The translations under genes were made by a program, and so were the position numbers. This document shows, in pieces, positions 16,313 through 25,627 of a DNA stretch of 64,000 nucleotides (position 1 is the first letter of the stretch; every line of letters begins with the position of its first letter). The stretch comes from Streptomyces flaveolus (GTDB taxonomy: Bacteria; Actinomycetota; Actinomycetes; Streptomycetales; Streptomycetaceae): assembly GCF_014648815.1 (NCBI RefSeq), contig NZ_BMRV01000003.1, positions 372,001 to 436,000 on the forward strand. Reading direction: 5' to 3'. The notes below the pieces were generated by a model. The model searched no databases. It had not been told where the DNA came from and saw only the letters and a program-made list of their open reading frames with translations.

Positions 16313-17965
16313 TCAGAGGTTGCGGATCCGGAAGGTCGCCCGAGCCTTGGTGAGCAGGTCGTCGGCGGTCTTGCGTGCCGTCTTGCCGTCGGGCAGGTTG
16401 AACCCGAGGGTCAGGCGTTCCTGCCCCGAGGTGGTGACGATGAGGACCTTGCTGAGACGGCGGGGGGTCCCGTCGCTGTTCTCGCTGTAGGACTCGGTGA
16501 TGACGGCCGCGTCCCGGCCCTGGTGGGTGGTCGACTCGATGGTGGCGACGCTCGGTGAGCCGCCGTTGGGCGGGACAGCGGCCTCGTGCTCGCTCTTCCA
16601 GCGCTCGGCGACGGCCCGCGGGGTCTCGGTGACCTTTTCCTTGCGGTCGACCAGCAAGGACATGTCCCCCTTGGGGGAGGTGTAACGCGTACCGCGGTAG
16701 GGCCCGTCCTCCGTGCCCAGGCTGTCCTCGGTGGTGATGGTCCAGTCGGCAGGTGCGGCCACGGACAGATTCATCCGGTACTCGTCGTACCGCTTCCACC
16801 CGGCCGGCACGTCGTCCTGGTCCGTCAGCACCACGGTGGCAGCCGTGACCGCGAGGGCCGCCACCGCGGCCACCGCGACGGACATCCGGGGGTGCCTGCG
16901 CCAGACCGGGCGCTGGGCGGCGGCGGCACGTCCGGGCGCTGCGACGGGCGGGTGCCTCGGGGGTGGGGGCGGGACGGGGAGGGTGAGCGTGTGCAGCAGC
17001 GGCTGGGCGGCCTGGGCGGTCAGGCGGCCTTCCGGTTCCTTGCGCAGCAGCCCGGTGATCAGTCCGGTGAGTTCTCCCGCGTTCTGCGGGGGCGGAAGCT
17101 CGGCCAGGAGAACGGCCTGCAGCGTGGAGGCAGTGGTCTGGCGGCGGAACGGAGAAACCCCCTCCACGGCCAGGTACAGCATGACGCCGAGCGACCAGAG
17201 GTCGGACTCCGGACCGGGACGGCGGCCCAGGACCCGCTCGGGAGCGATGTACTCGGGCGAGCCGATGAAGGCGCCGGTCTCGGTGAGTTTCTGCTCACCC
17301 TCGACCTGCGCGATCCCGAAGTCGGTGAGGACCACCCGGTCGTGGCGGCCGACCATCACGTTGCCCGGCTTCACGTCGCGGTGCAGCACTCCCGCCTCAT
17401 GGGCCGCGGCGAGGGCGCCGAGGACCGCCAGCCCGATCCGGGCGGCCTCCGCCGGGGCCAGGGTGCCCTCGTCCAGAAGCTCGGCCAGGGACTTTCCGCG
17501 CAGCAGCTCCATCACGATCCAGGGCCGGCCCGCTTCACTGACCACGTCGTGGATGGTCACGACCGACGGGTGGTCGATACGGGCAGCCGCCCGTGCCTCA
17601 CGCTCGATCCGCAGAAAGGCCGTACGGCGCTCGGCTGCCCCCAGGTTCTCCGGAACCTGCGGTTCCTTGATGGCGACGTCGCGTTCGACGACCTCGTCCC
17701 GGGCCCGCCACACCGTGCCCATCCCGCCGGCGCCGAGCCGTTCCAGCAGCCGGTAGCGGCCCCCGACCAGCCGGCCCGCGCCCGCCTGCCGGTCCGCTCC
17801 GGTCCCGGTGCGTACGTGCGGCGGCCGGACGGCCGTCGCTTCGTGCCCACCCCCCGCAGCGTCCTCGTCACCGGCCGCGGGTGCCGCCGCCGGCGGCTGA
17901 AGTCCGTAACTCGTAGGCTCTTCATGCCGACTCCGGCTGCTCACCTTGCTCCCATCCTTCGTCAC
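16313..17965 (-). CDS. transmembrane Ser/Thr protein kinase (PknB type)
   Basis: A Hanks-type kinase, about 550 residues from GTG 17965. The Gly-rich loop is LGAGGMGTVW (78-86), the ATP lysine is K100 in VAIK, the catalytic loop is HRDVKPGN (195-202), and DFG begins at D215. After a Pro-rich linker a single membrane segment spans about 361-380. The extracytoplasmic C-terminal ~170 residues resemble a small sensor/lipoprotein-like domain rather than PASTA repeats. A 52-residue membrane protein ends 17 bp upstream on the same strand. Signal and substrates unknown. Confidence 0.9.
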   Translation of the reverse strand: MTKDGSKVSSRSRHEEPTSYGLQPPAAAPAAGDEDAAGGGHEATAVRPPHVRTGTGADRQAGAGRLVGGRYRLLERLGAGGMGTVWRARDEVVERDVAIKEPQVPENLGAAERRTAFLRIEREARAAARIDHPSVVTIHDVVSEAGRPWIVMELLRGKSLAELLDEGTLAPAEAARIGLAVLGALAAAHEAGVLHRDVKPGNVMVGRHDRVVLTDFGIAQVEGEQKLTETGAFIGSPEYIAPERVLGRRPGPESDLWSLGVMLYLAVEGVSPFRRQTTASTLQAVLLAELPPPQNAGELTGLITGLLRKEPEGRLTAQAAQPLLHTLTLPVPPPPPRHPPVAAPGRAAAAQRPVWRRHPRMSVAVAAVAALAVTAATVVLTDQDDVPAGWKRYDEYRMNLSVAAPADWTITTEDSLGTEDGPYRGTRYTSPKGDMSLLVDRKEKVTETPRAVAERWKSEHEAAVPPNGGSPSVATIESTTHQGRDAAVITESYSENSDGTPRRLSKVLIVTTSGQERLTLGFNLPDGKTARKTADDLLTKARATFRIRNL

Positions 17966-17982
17966 CTCTCGGACCTCATGCG

Positions 17983-18141
17983 TCACAAGCCCGCCGAGCC
18001 ACCGCCGGTGAAACCGCCGCCCGGGCCGCGCCCACCGTCGCCGCCGCCGAACTTCCACAGCAACACGCCCACCAGCACGACGATGCCGAGGAAGCCGACG
18101 AACGGCAGACCGATCCACACCATGATCAGAACCAGGTCCAT
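17983..18141 (-). CDS. small single-pass membrane protein upstream of the kinase
   Basis: A 52-residue protein starting at ATG 18141 behind an AAGGGGGG ribosome site. It has one hydrophobic helix of about 28 residues, followed by a Gly/Arg-rich tail with GGGDGGRGPGGG character. It lies 17 bp upstream of the kinase and is probably co-transcribed, which suggests an accessory or scaffold role, but I know of no defined family. Confidence 0.65.
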   Translation of the reverse strand: MDLVLIMVWIGLPFVGFLGIVVLVGVLLWKFGGGDGGRGPGGGFTGGGSAGL

Positions 18142-18592
18142 GAGCGATCCCCCCTTCCGCCGGCGTGGTGGCGAGCAGACCATGGCCTCGCATCCGGCCA
18201 GCCGAGCGTAGGAGTCCGAGACGCCGGCGTCGTCAACCGGAGGGTGTACGGCGTTCTGCAACGGGCGTGGCAGGGCCGCGACGCCTCATACCCACGGTGT
18301 AGGCGGACGACGGCTGTGTGTTGGGGGAAGGAGAACGGGCTGACGGCACGGCAAGGCCACTGGTGTCCGGCGGACGCGCCTTCGCCCGCTGCCTCGGCAA
18401 GGGAGGTTGCCGCCGGCCCCTTGGCACGGCCGGTCCTTGCGCCAGGTGGTCCACGACCATTCCGAGGACCTGTTGGATCCCGTCCGGCGCGTAATGGAGT
18501 GCCGGTAACCGCGTCACCAGCCGCAAAAAACGGCGGTGAGCAGTCCTTGAATGGAGAACTTCCTGGGCTGGGCGGCTCGTACACTGACGAAG
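18142..18592. other. intergenic region between divergent genes
   Basis: About 450 bp between the small membrane protein (minus strand) and the AraC-type regulator (plus strand). It must contain both promoters. I find no convincing gene, strong dyad or RNA element; frames across it are unsupported by codon pattern. Confidence 0.5.
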
Positions 18593-19429
18593 ATGGAGGA
18601 CCACACGGTCATCGGGATCGGTGCACGTCCGGCGCCCGCCTTGCGGCAGTACGTCGACTCGTATGTCGGCTTCGACCTCCGCGGGCTCCCGGCGGGGGTG
18701 CACTGCGGCCCGCCGAGCCGCGCGCTCACTGCGGTGATCAGCCTGTCAGATCCTTTGGAGGTGGCGGCGGGCGTTGACGACGGGTCACCGGTCACCCGAT
18801 TCGGCAGCGTGGCCGGCGGTCTGATGAGTCGGTCGGTCGCCATTCACCACGACGGACGCCAGCAAGGTGTTCAGGTAGCGCTGACACCGCTCGGGGCCCG
18901 GGCCGTCTACGGCATGCCCGCCGCCGAGCTCGCCCACCGACTGGTCCCACTCGACGAGCTCCTCGGAGGACTTGCCGTCGAGCTGGTCGACCGGCTCCGA
19001 TCGGCGACAACCTGGGCGGCGCGGTTCACCGCGCTGGACGAATTGCTCCTCCGCGCTGTCGGCCGTGGCGCCTGCGGAGACCATGTGCGCTCGGTGCGCC
19101 CCGAGGTGGCCGAGGCGTGGCGCCGCCTCGTGGCCGCGCGGGGTTGCGTCCAGGTGGGTGCGGTCGCCGCGGAACTCGGCTGGAGTCGTCGGTACCTCAC
19201 CGAGCGGTTTCGCGGTGAGGTGGGCCTGTCGCCGAAGACCTTGGCCCGAGTCCTGCGCTTCGAGCACGCGCACGAACTGGCGGCGGCGCCGGACCCGCTC
19301 CCGTGGGGCGATGTGGCAGCCGTTTCCGGCTATGCCGACCAGGCCCATCTCGTTCGGGACTGGCGCGAGTTCACGGGCCGATCGCCGACGGCCTGGCGTC
19401 GCAGCGAAGTCCTCCTCGGAGCCGGATAG
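18593..19429 (+). CDS. AraC-family transcriptional regulator
   Basis: A 278-residue regulator from ATG 18593 (an ATG at 18551 would add 14 residues). The C-terminal ~100 residues form the double helix-turn-helix: first helix pair AVAAELGWSRRYLTERFRGEVG, then WGDVAAVSGYADQAHLVRDWREFTGRSPTAWRR. The N-terminal half resembles the ligand-sensing region of DUF6597-like AraC proteins (ALRQYVDSYVGF). It precedes the cupin and SGNH genes in the same direction and may regulate them. Confidence 0.88.
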   Translation: MEDHTVIGIGARPAPALRQYVDSYVGFDLRGLPAGVHCGPPSRALTAVISLSDPLEVAAGVDDGSPVTRFGSVAGGLMSRSVAIHHDGRQQGVQVALTPLGARAVYGMPAAELAHRLVPLDELLGGLAVELVDRLRSATTWAARFTALDELLLRAVGRGACGDHVRSVRPEVAEAWRRLVAARGCVQVGAVAAELGWSRRYLTERFRGEVGLSPKTLARVLRFEHAHELAAAPDPLPWGDVAAVSGYADQAHLVRDWREFTGRSPTAWRRSEVLLGAG

Positions 19430-19511
19430 CCGCCCACCACCTGCCCGTCGCGTCGGCTTCTCTTCCCTTTTCTTCAAGACCGCCCGATCGCTGTCGTGGA
19501 CGATCGTCGGC

Positions 19512-19982
19512 ATGAGACTCGTGAACAACGAACGCAATGCCGTGGACCTGCGGAACACCCCCGTGCACCTCGGACTGGGATCGAGAGCGACCCCCGTCGA
19601 AGGTTTCACCTGGAACCCAGAGGTGCTCCAGGCCTACGGCGCCGCGGTCGCGGCAGACGGCGCCGAGGGCCGGATGGTGATGATCTTCGACGGCGACGGG
19701 CTCGGCGACCATTGGGAGAGCCACCCTGCGGGCGACGAACTGGTCGTGTGCCTCAGCGGGTCCGTGACGGTCACCCGCGACGTGGACGGGGTGTTCGACC
19801 GCGTTCTGCTCGGGCCGGGTGAGGCCACCATCAACCCGGCCGGAGTATGGCACGTGGTCGACATGGAGGGGCCGGCGTCCATCCTGGCCATCACTGCGAC
19901 CCTCGGCACCGACCACCGTCCTCGGACCGACACCCGCCCGACCGAACGCGTCGGCACGCCCAGCCCGGAGGAAGCGCCGTGA
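19512..19982 (+). CDS. cupin-domain protein
   Basis: A 156-residue single-domain cupin. The conserved barrel motifs are visible around DHWESHPAGDELVVCLSGSVTV and LGPGEATINPAGVWHVVD. The first motif retains H, H and E and the second a His, a plausible 3-His/1-Glu metal site. It overlaps the SGNH hydrolase by 4 bp and is 82 bp after the AraC gene. A sugar isomerase, a dioxygenase-like activity or a binding protein are all possible; the function is not determined. Confidence 0.8.
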   Translation: MRLVNNERNAVDLRNTPVHLGLGSRATPVEGFTWNPEVLQAYGAAVAADGAEGRMVMIFDGDGLGDHWESHPAGDELVVCLSGSVTVTRDVDGVFDRVLLGPGEATINPAGVWHVVDMEGPASILAITATLGTDHRPRTDTRPTERVGTPSPEEAP

Positions 19983-20686
19983 CGACACGCATCGCGTGCC
20001 TCGGCGACAGCCTCACCCGCGCGCAGTTCAGCGTCGACTACCTGGCTCTTCTCGGAGGACGCCACCCTCCCGGTGACGTGCAGCTGGCCCGTTTCGGCGC
20101 CAACGGCGACTTCGCCTACAACCTCTTGCAGCGCCTCGATGCCGTCGTCACGAACCCACCCGATGTGATCACCGTGTTGATCGGGACCAACGACGCCCGA
20201 GCGAGCCTCGCCGGCTACCCCGTCGAGCAGGCCATGAAGCGCAAACAGCTCCCCGATCGCCCGTCGGCAGGCTGGTTCCAACAGTGCCTGGGAGCCGTCG
20301 TCGCACGCCTGCGAGCGGAGACCGACGCGACGATCGGTCTGCTGTCGCTACCGGTACTCGGCCAACAACTCGACGGAGCAGCGGCACAGGCATCGCAGGC
20401 GTACAGCCGGATGATCGCCGAGGTCGCCGCCGCCAACGAGGTGGCCTACCTTCCGCTCCACGAACGCCAGATCGAGGAACTGCGCCAAGCGGACCCGCCG
20501 CCGATTTCCTACCAGGAGGTGACACCCGCAGCGGCCGTCGGCGTCCTCCTCCAGCACGCAGTGCTGCGCCGTAGCCTCGACACGATCTCGCGGCGGCGAG
20601 GTCTCGTGCTCACGACGGACCACATCCACCAGAACAGCCGCGGCGCCACCCTCATCGCTGAGGTCATCGACGCCGGTCTGGTGTGA
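19979..20686 (+). CDS. SGNH/GDSL-family hydrolase
   Basis: A 235-residue esterase/lipase-fold protein starting at a GTG that overlaps the cupin stop. Block I is G9-D10-S11-L with S11 as nucleophile, block III is LIGTND, and the C-terminal block V carries D214 and H217 (D-H-I-H). No signal peptide is present, so it acts in the cytoplasm. Translational coupling to the cupin gene implies a shared pathway, possibly deacetylation or de-esterification of a small molecule or sugar. Confidence 0.87.
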   Translation: MTTRIACLGDSLTRAQFSVDYLALLGGRHPPGDVQLARFGANGDFAYNLLQRLDAVVTNPPDVITVLIGTNDARASLAGYPVEQAMKRKQLPDRPSAGWFQQCLGAVVARLRAETDATIGLLSLPVLGQQLDGAAAQASQAYSRMIAEVAAANEVAYLPLHERQIEELRQADPPPISYQEVTPAAAVGVLLQHAVLRRSLDTISRRRGLVLTTDHIHQNSRGATLIAEVIDAGLV

Positions 20687-21823
20687 CGTAGGTTCATCCC
20701 CCTGGTCCACGGAGGGATCTCTGCCTCGGTGCCGGCGGGGCGGTGGCCTGCGCGGCAGCGGTCATGCGCCGGCCCGCCCGCGATGCGTCCCGAGGCCGTG
20801 TGCGTGCGCCTCGTCGAGGAGTTCGCGCAGCACGGACGAATTCGATGCCACGGCGTTGGCGAGCCGGGCCGGTCCGCCGGCCGGCGGGGAGAGGACGGCG
20901 CGTCCGTCCTTGCCCTTGTCGAGGAGGACCGGGGCCCTCCGGGCAGCCATCGCCGGTTCTGCGAACAGCAATTGGCCGACAGCACGGTGTCCGTTCAGGC
21001 CGGCCGGGCCGTCCCAGCCCGGCACCGGGTTCCCGTACGCCGTGTGCTGGGATATCGCTGACCGTTTTGCCGTCGTGTGCTGCCTCGAAGACGTGAACGG
21101 TCAGCAGGGCCATGGTTTCGGGATAGTTGAGACGCAGCCCCCGGGCGCGGCGTCTGCCCGCCACGGCGAGACGACTGAACAGGGGTTGAGCCACACCCTT
21201 CGGTGAATCCGCTCAGCATGGCGTTTTCCTGCGAGCCGGACAGAAACCCGGCCCGGGCCGGCGGTGAATGCTCGTGAGCGGGACACCTGGCAAGCATGCT
21301 CCGTGTCTCCCGGGATCCGGGACGCCGTCCCGGCCCGCGGCACGGTTTTCCGTGCGGTGTTGATCGTTCCTTCGGTGACTGTCCTCATCCGCGCGGGGGA
21401 GGTCCGTCCGTCCCGGGCCGCGGCGGGTGCGGGAAGGCCGGTACAACGCGGAGGGTCGTTCCGTCGGAGGAAGGGTGTCCGTGATGAGCCGGGGGAAGCC
21501 GTCGTCGCATTTTGAGCCACGGGGGGACTGAGCGCCGCACTCTGCTTCTGGCGCCGCGGCAGGTCACCGACGCGGTCGGCACAACCGTCTTCCGGGCTTC
21601 GTAGTCGGGCTGAGCGGCCTTCGCGGTCCGTGGCCGTGGGGCCGGAGGATCGCGTTACGGCGGTGGCAGGAGGGGAGGAGCGGGGGCCGTCCAGGGGAAT
21701 GGTCGCGTGCAGGCCGGAAGGGGCCGCGACACCTGGGGAGGTCGTAACGACTCCTCCCCTTCCGCTGCCACGGCTGGTTGCGCTGGTTGAAGGCGGACGC
21801 CGTGATCGGCGCCTGATCTGCTT
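20687..21823. other. thinly coding 1.1-kb region
   Basis: This stretch between the SGNH gene and the winged-helix regulator holds no intact gene that I can support. Its only recognisable protein signal is the urease-gamma-like remnant at about 21048-21194. Frames elsewhere are Arg/Pro/Gly-rich, lack a third-position GC bias and carry no ribosome sites. It looks like a site of gene decay or old rearrangement. Confidence 0.5.
21048..21194 (-). pseudogene. urease gamma-subunit remnant
   Basis: Translation of the minus strand reads G-R-R-R-ARGLRLNYPETMALL, then H-V-F-E-AAHDGKTVSDI. This matches the UreA core (R-R-ARGL-x-LNYPEAVALI followed by E-AR-DG-x-T-V), but the frame then dissolves into unrelated sequence. 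No UreB, UreC or accessory urease gene is next to it. The preceding residues only loosely resemble the UreA N-terminus. I read it as a decayed fragment, about 45 codons of the usual 100. Confidence 0.6.
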
Positions 21824-22195
21824 CTACGGTCGGCCGTTGGTACCGGCAAGGCGGGAGAAGGGGCTGCCGGGCCTTCTTGCGCGGTCGGTCTCGTCCTGCA
21901 CGAGCAGGGAGAGCAGTGCGGCCACCGTCAGACCTGCCTCCGCCGGGTGACGCAGCACCTTCTCCGGATCGATGCGGTAGGTGTTCGTGCGCCCGTCGCG
22001 GGTGTGGGAGAGGTAGCCGTCCTGCTCGAGGTCGGCGATGATCCGCTGGACGGCGCGCTCGGTGAGCCGGCAGTGGGCGGCGATGTCGCGGATCCGGATG
22101 TTCGGGTTGTCGGCGATGGCCGCCAGCACGCGCGCGTGGTTCGTGACGAACGTCCATCCGGTGTGAGATCCAGGCACTTCAACCATGCTCAGCAT
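21824..22195 (-). CDS. winged-helix (MarR/ArsR-like) transcriptional regulator
   Basis: A 123-residue protein from ATG 22195 (ATG 22186 is an alternative; neither has a clear ribosome site). The segment RVLAAIADNPNIRIRDIAAH-RLTERAVQRIIADLEQDGYL-TRDGRTNTY is a typical winged helix, with the wing at D-G-R-T-N. This short form with a simple C-terminal tail is common in Streptomyces near SpoIIE/STAS genes. It is divergent from the STAS gene and probably shares its 97-bp promoter region. Confidence 0.8.
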   Translation of the reverse strand: MLSMVEVPGSHTGWTFVTNHARVLAAIADNPNIRIRDIAAHCRLTERAVQRIIADLEQDGYLSHTRDGRTNTYRIDPEKVLRHPAEAGLTVAALLSLLVQDETDRARRPGSPFSRLAGTNGRP

Positions 22196-22291
22196 TTTAG
22201 GGACCGTCTTTGCCTGACGTCTAATGCATGACATACTTTTCGCGCAACAGATGACAGTATTTGGCGGGGGAGACGCAGGAGGGTCCCGCAG

Positions 22292-22675
22292 GTGTCTACG
22301 GATGAAGCGGTCACAGGTCGCTCGAGCGACACCCACGGGAGTCGGCTGCAGGCCATGGACCAGACCATGGTGGTGCAGTACGAGTGGTGCGGTGCCTGGG
22401 TCGTCGGCGCACGAGGCGCCTACGACATGAACTCGATCACGCCCCTGGCGGACGCGCTGGACACCGCCGCCAAGGAGCATCCGAAGGTGGTTCTGGACGC
22501 CTCCGGCATCACCTTCGCGGACTCGACGCTGCTGAATCTGCTGATCCTCACCCGTCAGGCGACCGACTTCCGTGTGGCCGCGCCGACGCAGCAGCTGATC
22601 CGGCTCCTGGAACTCACCGGAGTGGACACGGTCCTGAAGGTGCGAGAGACAGTGGAAGAGGCCGCTGCTTGTTAA
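22292..22675 (+). CDS. STAS-domain anti-sigma factor antagonist
   Basis: A 127-residue STAS protein, the SpoIIAA/RsbV/BldG type. The core ITPLADALDTAAKEHPKVV-DASGITFADSTLLNLL contains the D-S phosphorylation loop. Start is GTG 22292 behind GGAGGG. Such proteins bind an anti-sigma kinase when unphosphorylated and are reactivated by SpoIIE-type PP2C phosphatases; one is encoded 0.7 kb downstream on the opposite strand. No anti-sigma kinase gene is next to it, so its partner must be elsewhere. Confidence 0.88.
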   Translation: MSTDEAVTGRSSDTHGSRLQAMDQTMVVQYEWCGAWVVGARGAYDMNSITPLADALDTAAKEHPKVVLDASGITFADSTLLNLLILTRQATDFRVAAPTQQLIRLLELTGVDTVLKVRETVEEAAAC

Positions 22676-22850
22676 GACGCCTTGTGCTCACCGCCCTGAG
22701 CACGGGGGCGTGAACCTTCCGATGGCGGGCATTCGACGTTCTGCTTGACGCTGCCCGGGCGTGAACCGGGGGCTTCGGATGCCAAGGAGACAGTCACTTC
22801 CTCGCGGCGGCCGGCCAGGGGGAGGGGTTTGTGAGGGGAGAGGTATCACC

Positions 22851-23093
22851 ATGATCCTTCCGGCGGAGAAGGAGCTGCGCGCGGTGCTGGCCCGGTTCGC
22901 TCAGGCACGCATCGAACACGACGTGCGTCCCACCGGTTCCACCAGCAGGGCTCTCGAAGACACCACATACACGCTGTGTGTGATGACCGGGGCCCGTACC
23001 GTCGAGCAGGCTTTGCTCACGGCGGACACACTGCTTGAGCAGTACGCCGGCCGGACGAACGTCTCCCAGGCGGACGAGACACTGGCCGCTTGA
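22851..23093 (+). CDS. small DUF5133-type Streptomyces protein
   Basis: An 80-residue protein starting at ATG 22851 behind GGGGAGAGG. It matches the short Streptomyces family usually labelled DUF5133, with LPAEKELRAVLARF at the N-terminus and R-ALEDTTYTLCVMTG-RTVEQAL in the centre. The family has no known function and often sits near stress or light-induced genes. The 266 bp that follow, up to the phosphatase stop, contain no gene I can support. Confidence 0.75.
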   Translation: MILPAEKELRAVLARFAQARIEHDVRPTGSTSRALEDTTYTLCVMTGARTVEQALLTADTLLEQYAGRTNVSQADETLAA

Positions 23094-23359
23094 GTCGATG
23101 ATGCGGAGCTGGGGGCTGTCCCGCGTCACTCGACCTCGTCCGCGCCCCCGGGACGGCCGCGCGTGCCGCCTGGGCGGTGTTGCCGACCCGGACACCGACC
23201 ACGCCGAGGGGCCCGGTCCAGCCGCTTGCGGCACACCGGACGGGAGCGCCGACAGCGCGGGCCTGAGGGGTTGTCGCTGACGAGCAGCGCCTGAAGTCCG
23301 TCGAGGTGCCGCTCGCCCGTACTGCCGACGCCATCGTCGACGCCGTCACAGCACACTCG

Positions 23360-24595
23360 TCACCGCTGCTGCTGCGTACGCTCGGCTGAGGCTTGACGGG
23401 TGTCCGCGCCGGAGCTGACGTGCCGCTGGGTCTCCTGCGGGCCGTGCCAGTCCAGACACACCACGGTGGCATCGTCTTCGAGCCGGCCATCGGCGGCGTC
23501 CCGGACGGCGGACGTCAGCGCCAGCGTGGTCTCCCGCGGGTGCAGGCCGCGGGTGGACTTCAGCAGGGCCGGCAGGTCGACCTTCTCGCCGTGGCGTTCG
23601 AGCATGCCGTCGGTGAACAGGAGCAGACGGTCACCGGGCCGCACATCGAGGGCCTGCACGCGGTACGGGTGGAGCGTCAGCTCGGACAGCCCGAAGGGAT
23701 GGTCCACCTTGCAGGTGATCGCCTCCACGGCCCCCTCGCGCATGCGCAGCGGCCAGGGGTGACCGGCGTTGACGAGCCGGGCTCGCCCGGTGTGGAGATT
23801 GATGCGTAGCAGCTGCCCGGTGGCGTGGCCGTGGCCGTGGGCGATCAGTGCCTGGTCGGCCCGGTGGGCCTGTTCGGCCAGGTCGGCGCCCGCCCGTCGG
23901 GCGCCGCGGAGGGCGCCCACGAGGACCGTGGCGGCCAGGGCGGCATCGAGGTCGTGGCCCATGGGGTCGGTCACCGACATGTGCAGCGTGTCGCGGTCGA
24001 CGATGTAGTCGAAGGAGTCACCGCTGAGGTCCTCGGCGGGCTCCAGGTTCCCGCACACGGTGAACTGTGCGGCCTCGCACGACAGGGACGGGGGCAGCAG
24101 CTGGTACTGGATCTCAGCCGCCAGCGTGGGAGGCTTGGAGCGTTTGCCCCAGGTGTAGAGATCGGTGAAGCGCCCATTGGCGATCACGACGTAAGCCAGG
24201 ATGTGGGCGGCCTCCCCGATCACGTCGAGGACGTCCTCGCCCGGGTGTGTGGGCAGGAGCAGTTCCAGCAGCCCGATCGCATCCCCCCGGTTGGTGACCG
24301 GCACGATCACCCGCTGCTGCCGGCCGGTCGTCTCCTGATACAGCCGCTGGGTGCGGATCACCTTCTCGTAGACGCTGCCGAGCAGGGGCATCCGCTCCGC
24401 CTCCCGCTCGTTCTCCGCCGCGGTGGTGGACAGCCGTGCCACCGCTCTTCCTGTCAGGTCCACGATGAGGAAGGAGACTTTCGTGGCGTGGAAGCGGCGG
24501 CGGAGGTCTTCCGCGATCACGTCTACGGCGTCCGCCGGCGCCGCGGTCTCCGCTGCGGTCAGCAGTCGGGGAAGTCCACTGTTTTTGCCAGCCAC
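23360..24595 (-). CDS. GAF-SpoIIE PP2C-type protein phosphatase
   Basis: A 411-residue soluble phosphatase starting at GTG 24595 (GGAAGGGG upstream). Residues ~1-150 form a GAF-like sensor region; ~165-385 are the SpoIIE/RsbU domain. Its metal-binding acidic residues lie in [37 protein letters not shown] and EDDATVV. It would dephosphorylate STAS anti-anti-sigma proteins such as the one at 22292, controlling a stress sigma factor. No membrane anchor is present. Confidence 0.9.
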   Translation of the reverse strand: MAGKNSGLPRLLTAAETAAPADAVDVIAEDLRRRFHATKVSFLIVDLTGRAVARLSTTAAENEREAERMPLLGSVYEKVIRTQRLYQETTGRQQRVIVPVTNRGDAIGLLELLLPTHPGEDVLDVIGEAAHILAYVVIANGRFTDLYTWGKRSKPPTLAAEIQYQLLPPSLSCEAAQFTVCGNLEPAEDLSGDSFDYIVDRDTLHMSVTDPMGHDLDAALAATVLVGALRGARRAGADLAEQAHRADQALIAHGHGHATGQLLRINLHTGRARLVNAGHPWPLRMREGAVEAITCKVDHPFGLSELTLHPYRVQALDVRPGDRLLLFTDGMLERHGEKVDLPALLKSTRGLHPRETTLALTSAVRDAADGRLEDDATVVCLDWHGPQETQRHVSSGADTRQASAERTQQQR

Positions 24596-24923
24596 GGCCG
24601 CGGCCCCTTCCAGCAGCCCCTCCCACCAGCTTGAGGAGCGCAGAGGTGAGCGTCAACCGTGAAAGGGCACGCTCCCGCGAACGCGGCCGGCCGGACGAGA
24701 CCAGGAGACCCCGGCACAGAAGGCCGCGAAGCGGCACGCGGGCAGCAGTCGACCACCTGGGTCTGTGCCGCCGGATCCATGCGGACCTCGTTCCTGGGGA
24801 GAAGACGCGGTATCCGGTTGCTGAAGGCCAGTGGTGGGGTGGCCGTGATCGCAATCGCCGGTCGGCTCGCATACGAAAACCCATAGGGCCCGTTTGCTGC
24901 GCCGGGGACAGGGTCGCGGGCGG
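24596..24923. other. intergenic region, possible tiny ORF
   Basis: 328 bp between two minus-strand genes. A plus-strand ATG at 24779 opens a 35-codon frame ending in a hydrophobic V-A-V-I-A-I-A-G stretch, but it has no clear ribosome site and I do not call it. No strong hairpin is seen. Confidence 0.4.
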
Positions 24924-25472
24924 CTACGGCCAGAGCCGGAGCAGCAGCCGCGGGGACCGCCGGGTCAGCCAGGCGCCCGCCAGGCCGATCGCGGCGCCCG
25001 CGGCGACGTCGCTGGGGTAATGAGCACCGGACTGCACCCGTTCCACCGCCACCAGCGCGGCCGGCACCGCGCACAGAGCGCCGGCGAGTGGCCATGACGG
25101 CGCCACCGCGGCGGTGAAACCCACTGCGGCAGCCGTGTGTCCGGACGGGAAGGACGACGAATCGGGGCGGTCCTCGACCTCGTCGTGGGGGATCCACTCC
25201 TTCGGCGGCCGGGAACGGTCGGCCAACTGCTTGCACAGGCCGTTGGACACCAATTGCGCCACCGCGACAGCCGCCAGGCCCGCGGCGGCGGCCGTGCGGC
25301 CTCGGGCACCGCCCAGCCACGCCATCGCCACGGCGGCGCCGCACCACAGTTTGGTGCCCTCCGCGGCCTCCTCCACCACCGACAGCATCCGGTGGACGCC
25401 GGGCGAAGCACCGGCCGCCACCCTCCTCGTCACACGGCGATCACCGTCGCGCACCGCAGCCAGCCATCTCAT
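24924..25472 (-). CDS. PAP2-family membrane phosphatase
   Basis: A membrane-embedded type 2 phosphatidic acid phosphatase, 182 residues from ATG 25472 (GTG 25505 would add 11). All three signature motifs are present: K-x6-R-P (KQLADRSRP), S-x-PSGH (SSSFPSGHT) and R-x5-H-x3-D (RVQSGAHYPSD). It would dephosphorylate a lipid phosphate such as undecaprenyl-PP or phosphatidate on the outer face of the membrane. Five or six hydrophobic stretches are visible. Confidence 0.88.
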   Translation of the reverse strand: MRWLAAVRDGDRRVTRRVAAGASPGVHRMLSVVEEAAEGTKLWCGAAVAMAWLGGARGRTAAAAGLAAVAVAQLVSNGLCKQLADRSRPPKEWIPHDEVEDRPDSSSFPSGHTAAAVGFTAAVAPSWPLAGALCAVPAALVAVERVQSGAHYPSDVAAGAAIGLAGAWLTRRSPRLLLRLWP

Positions 25473-25627
25473 GAGCAGCAGGTTTCCTGCATCGGCGGAA
25501 CCCACACCTCGCGCGGGCCGACCGGTTCAGCGGCGGCGCCGGTCCTCGGTTCGCCGTGCGGTGGGTGCGACCGCGCCCTGGTGACCTGGGCCCGGTCGTT
25601 CGTACGCACTGCCGTGGGCGAGGACGA

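Noticed and set aside
21630..21950. A 106-codon plus-strand frame upstream of and overlapping the winged-helix gene
   Set aside because: The overlapping part is antisense to the regulator and the remainder has no recognisable features.
24659..24886. A 75-codon plus-strand frame between the SpoIIE phosphatase and PAP2 genes
   Set aside because: It has no ribosome site or domain, and only the last ~35 codons look even mildly protein-like.
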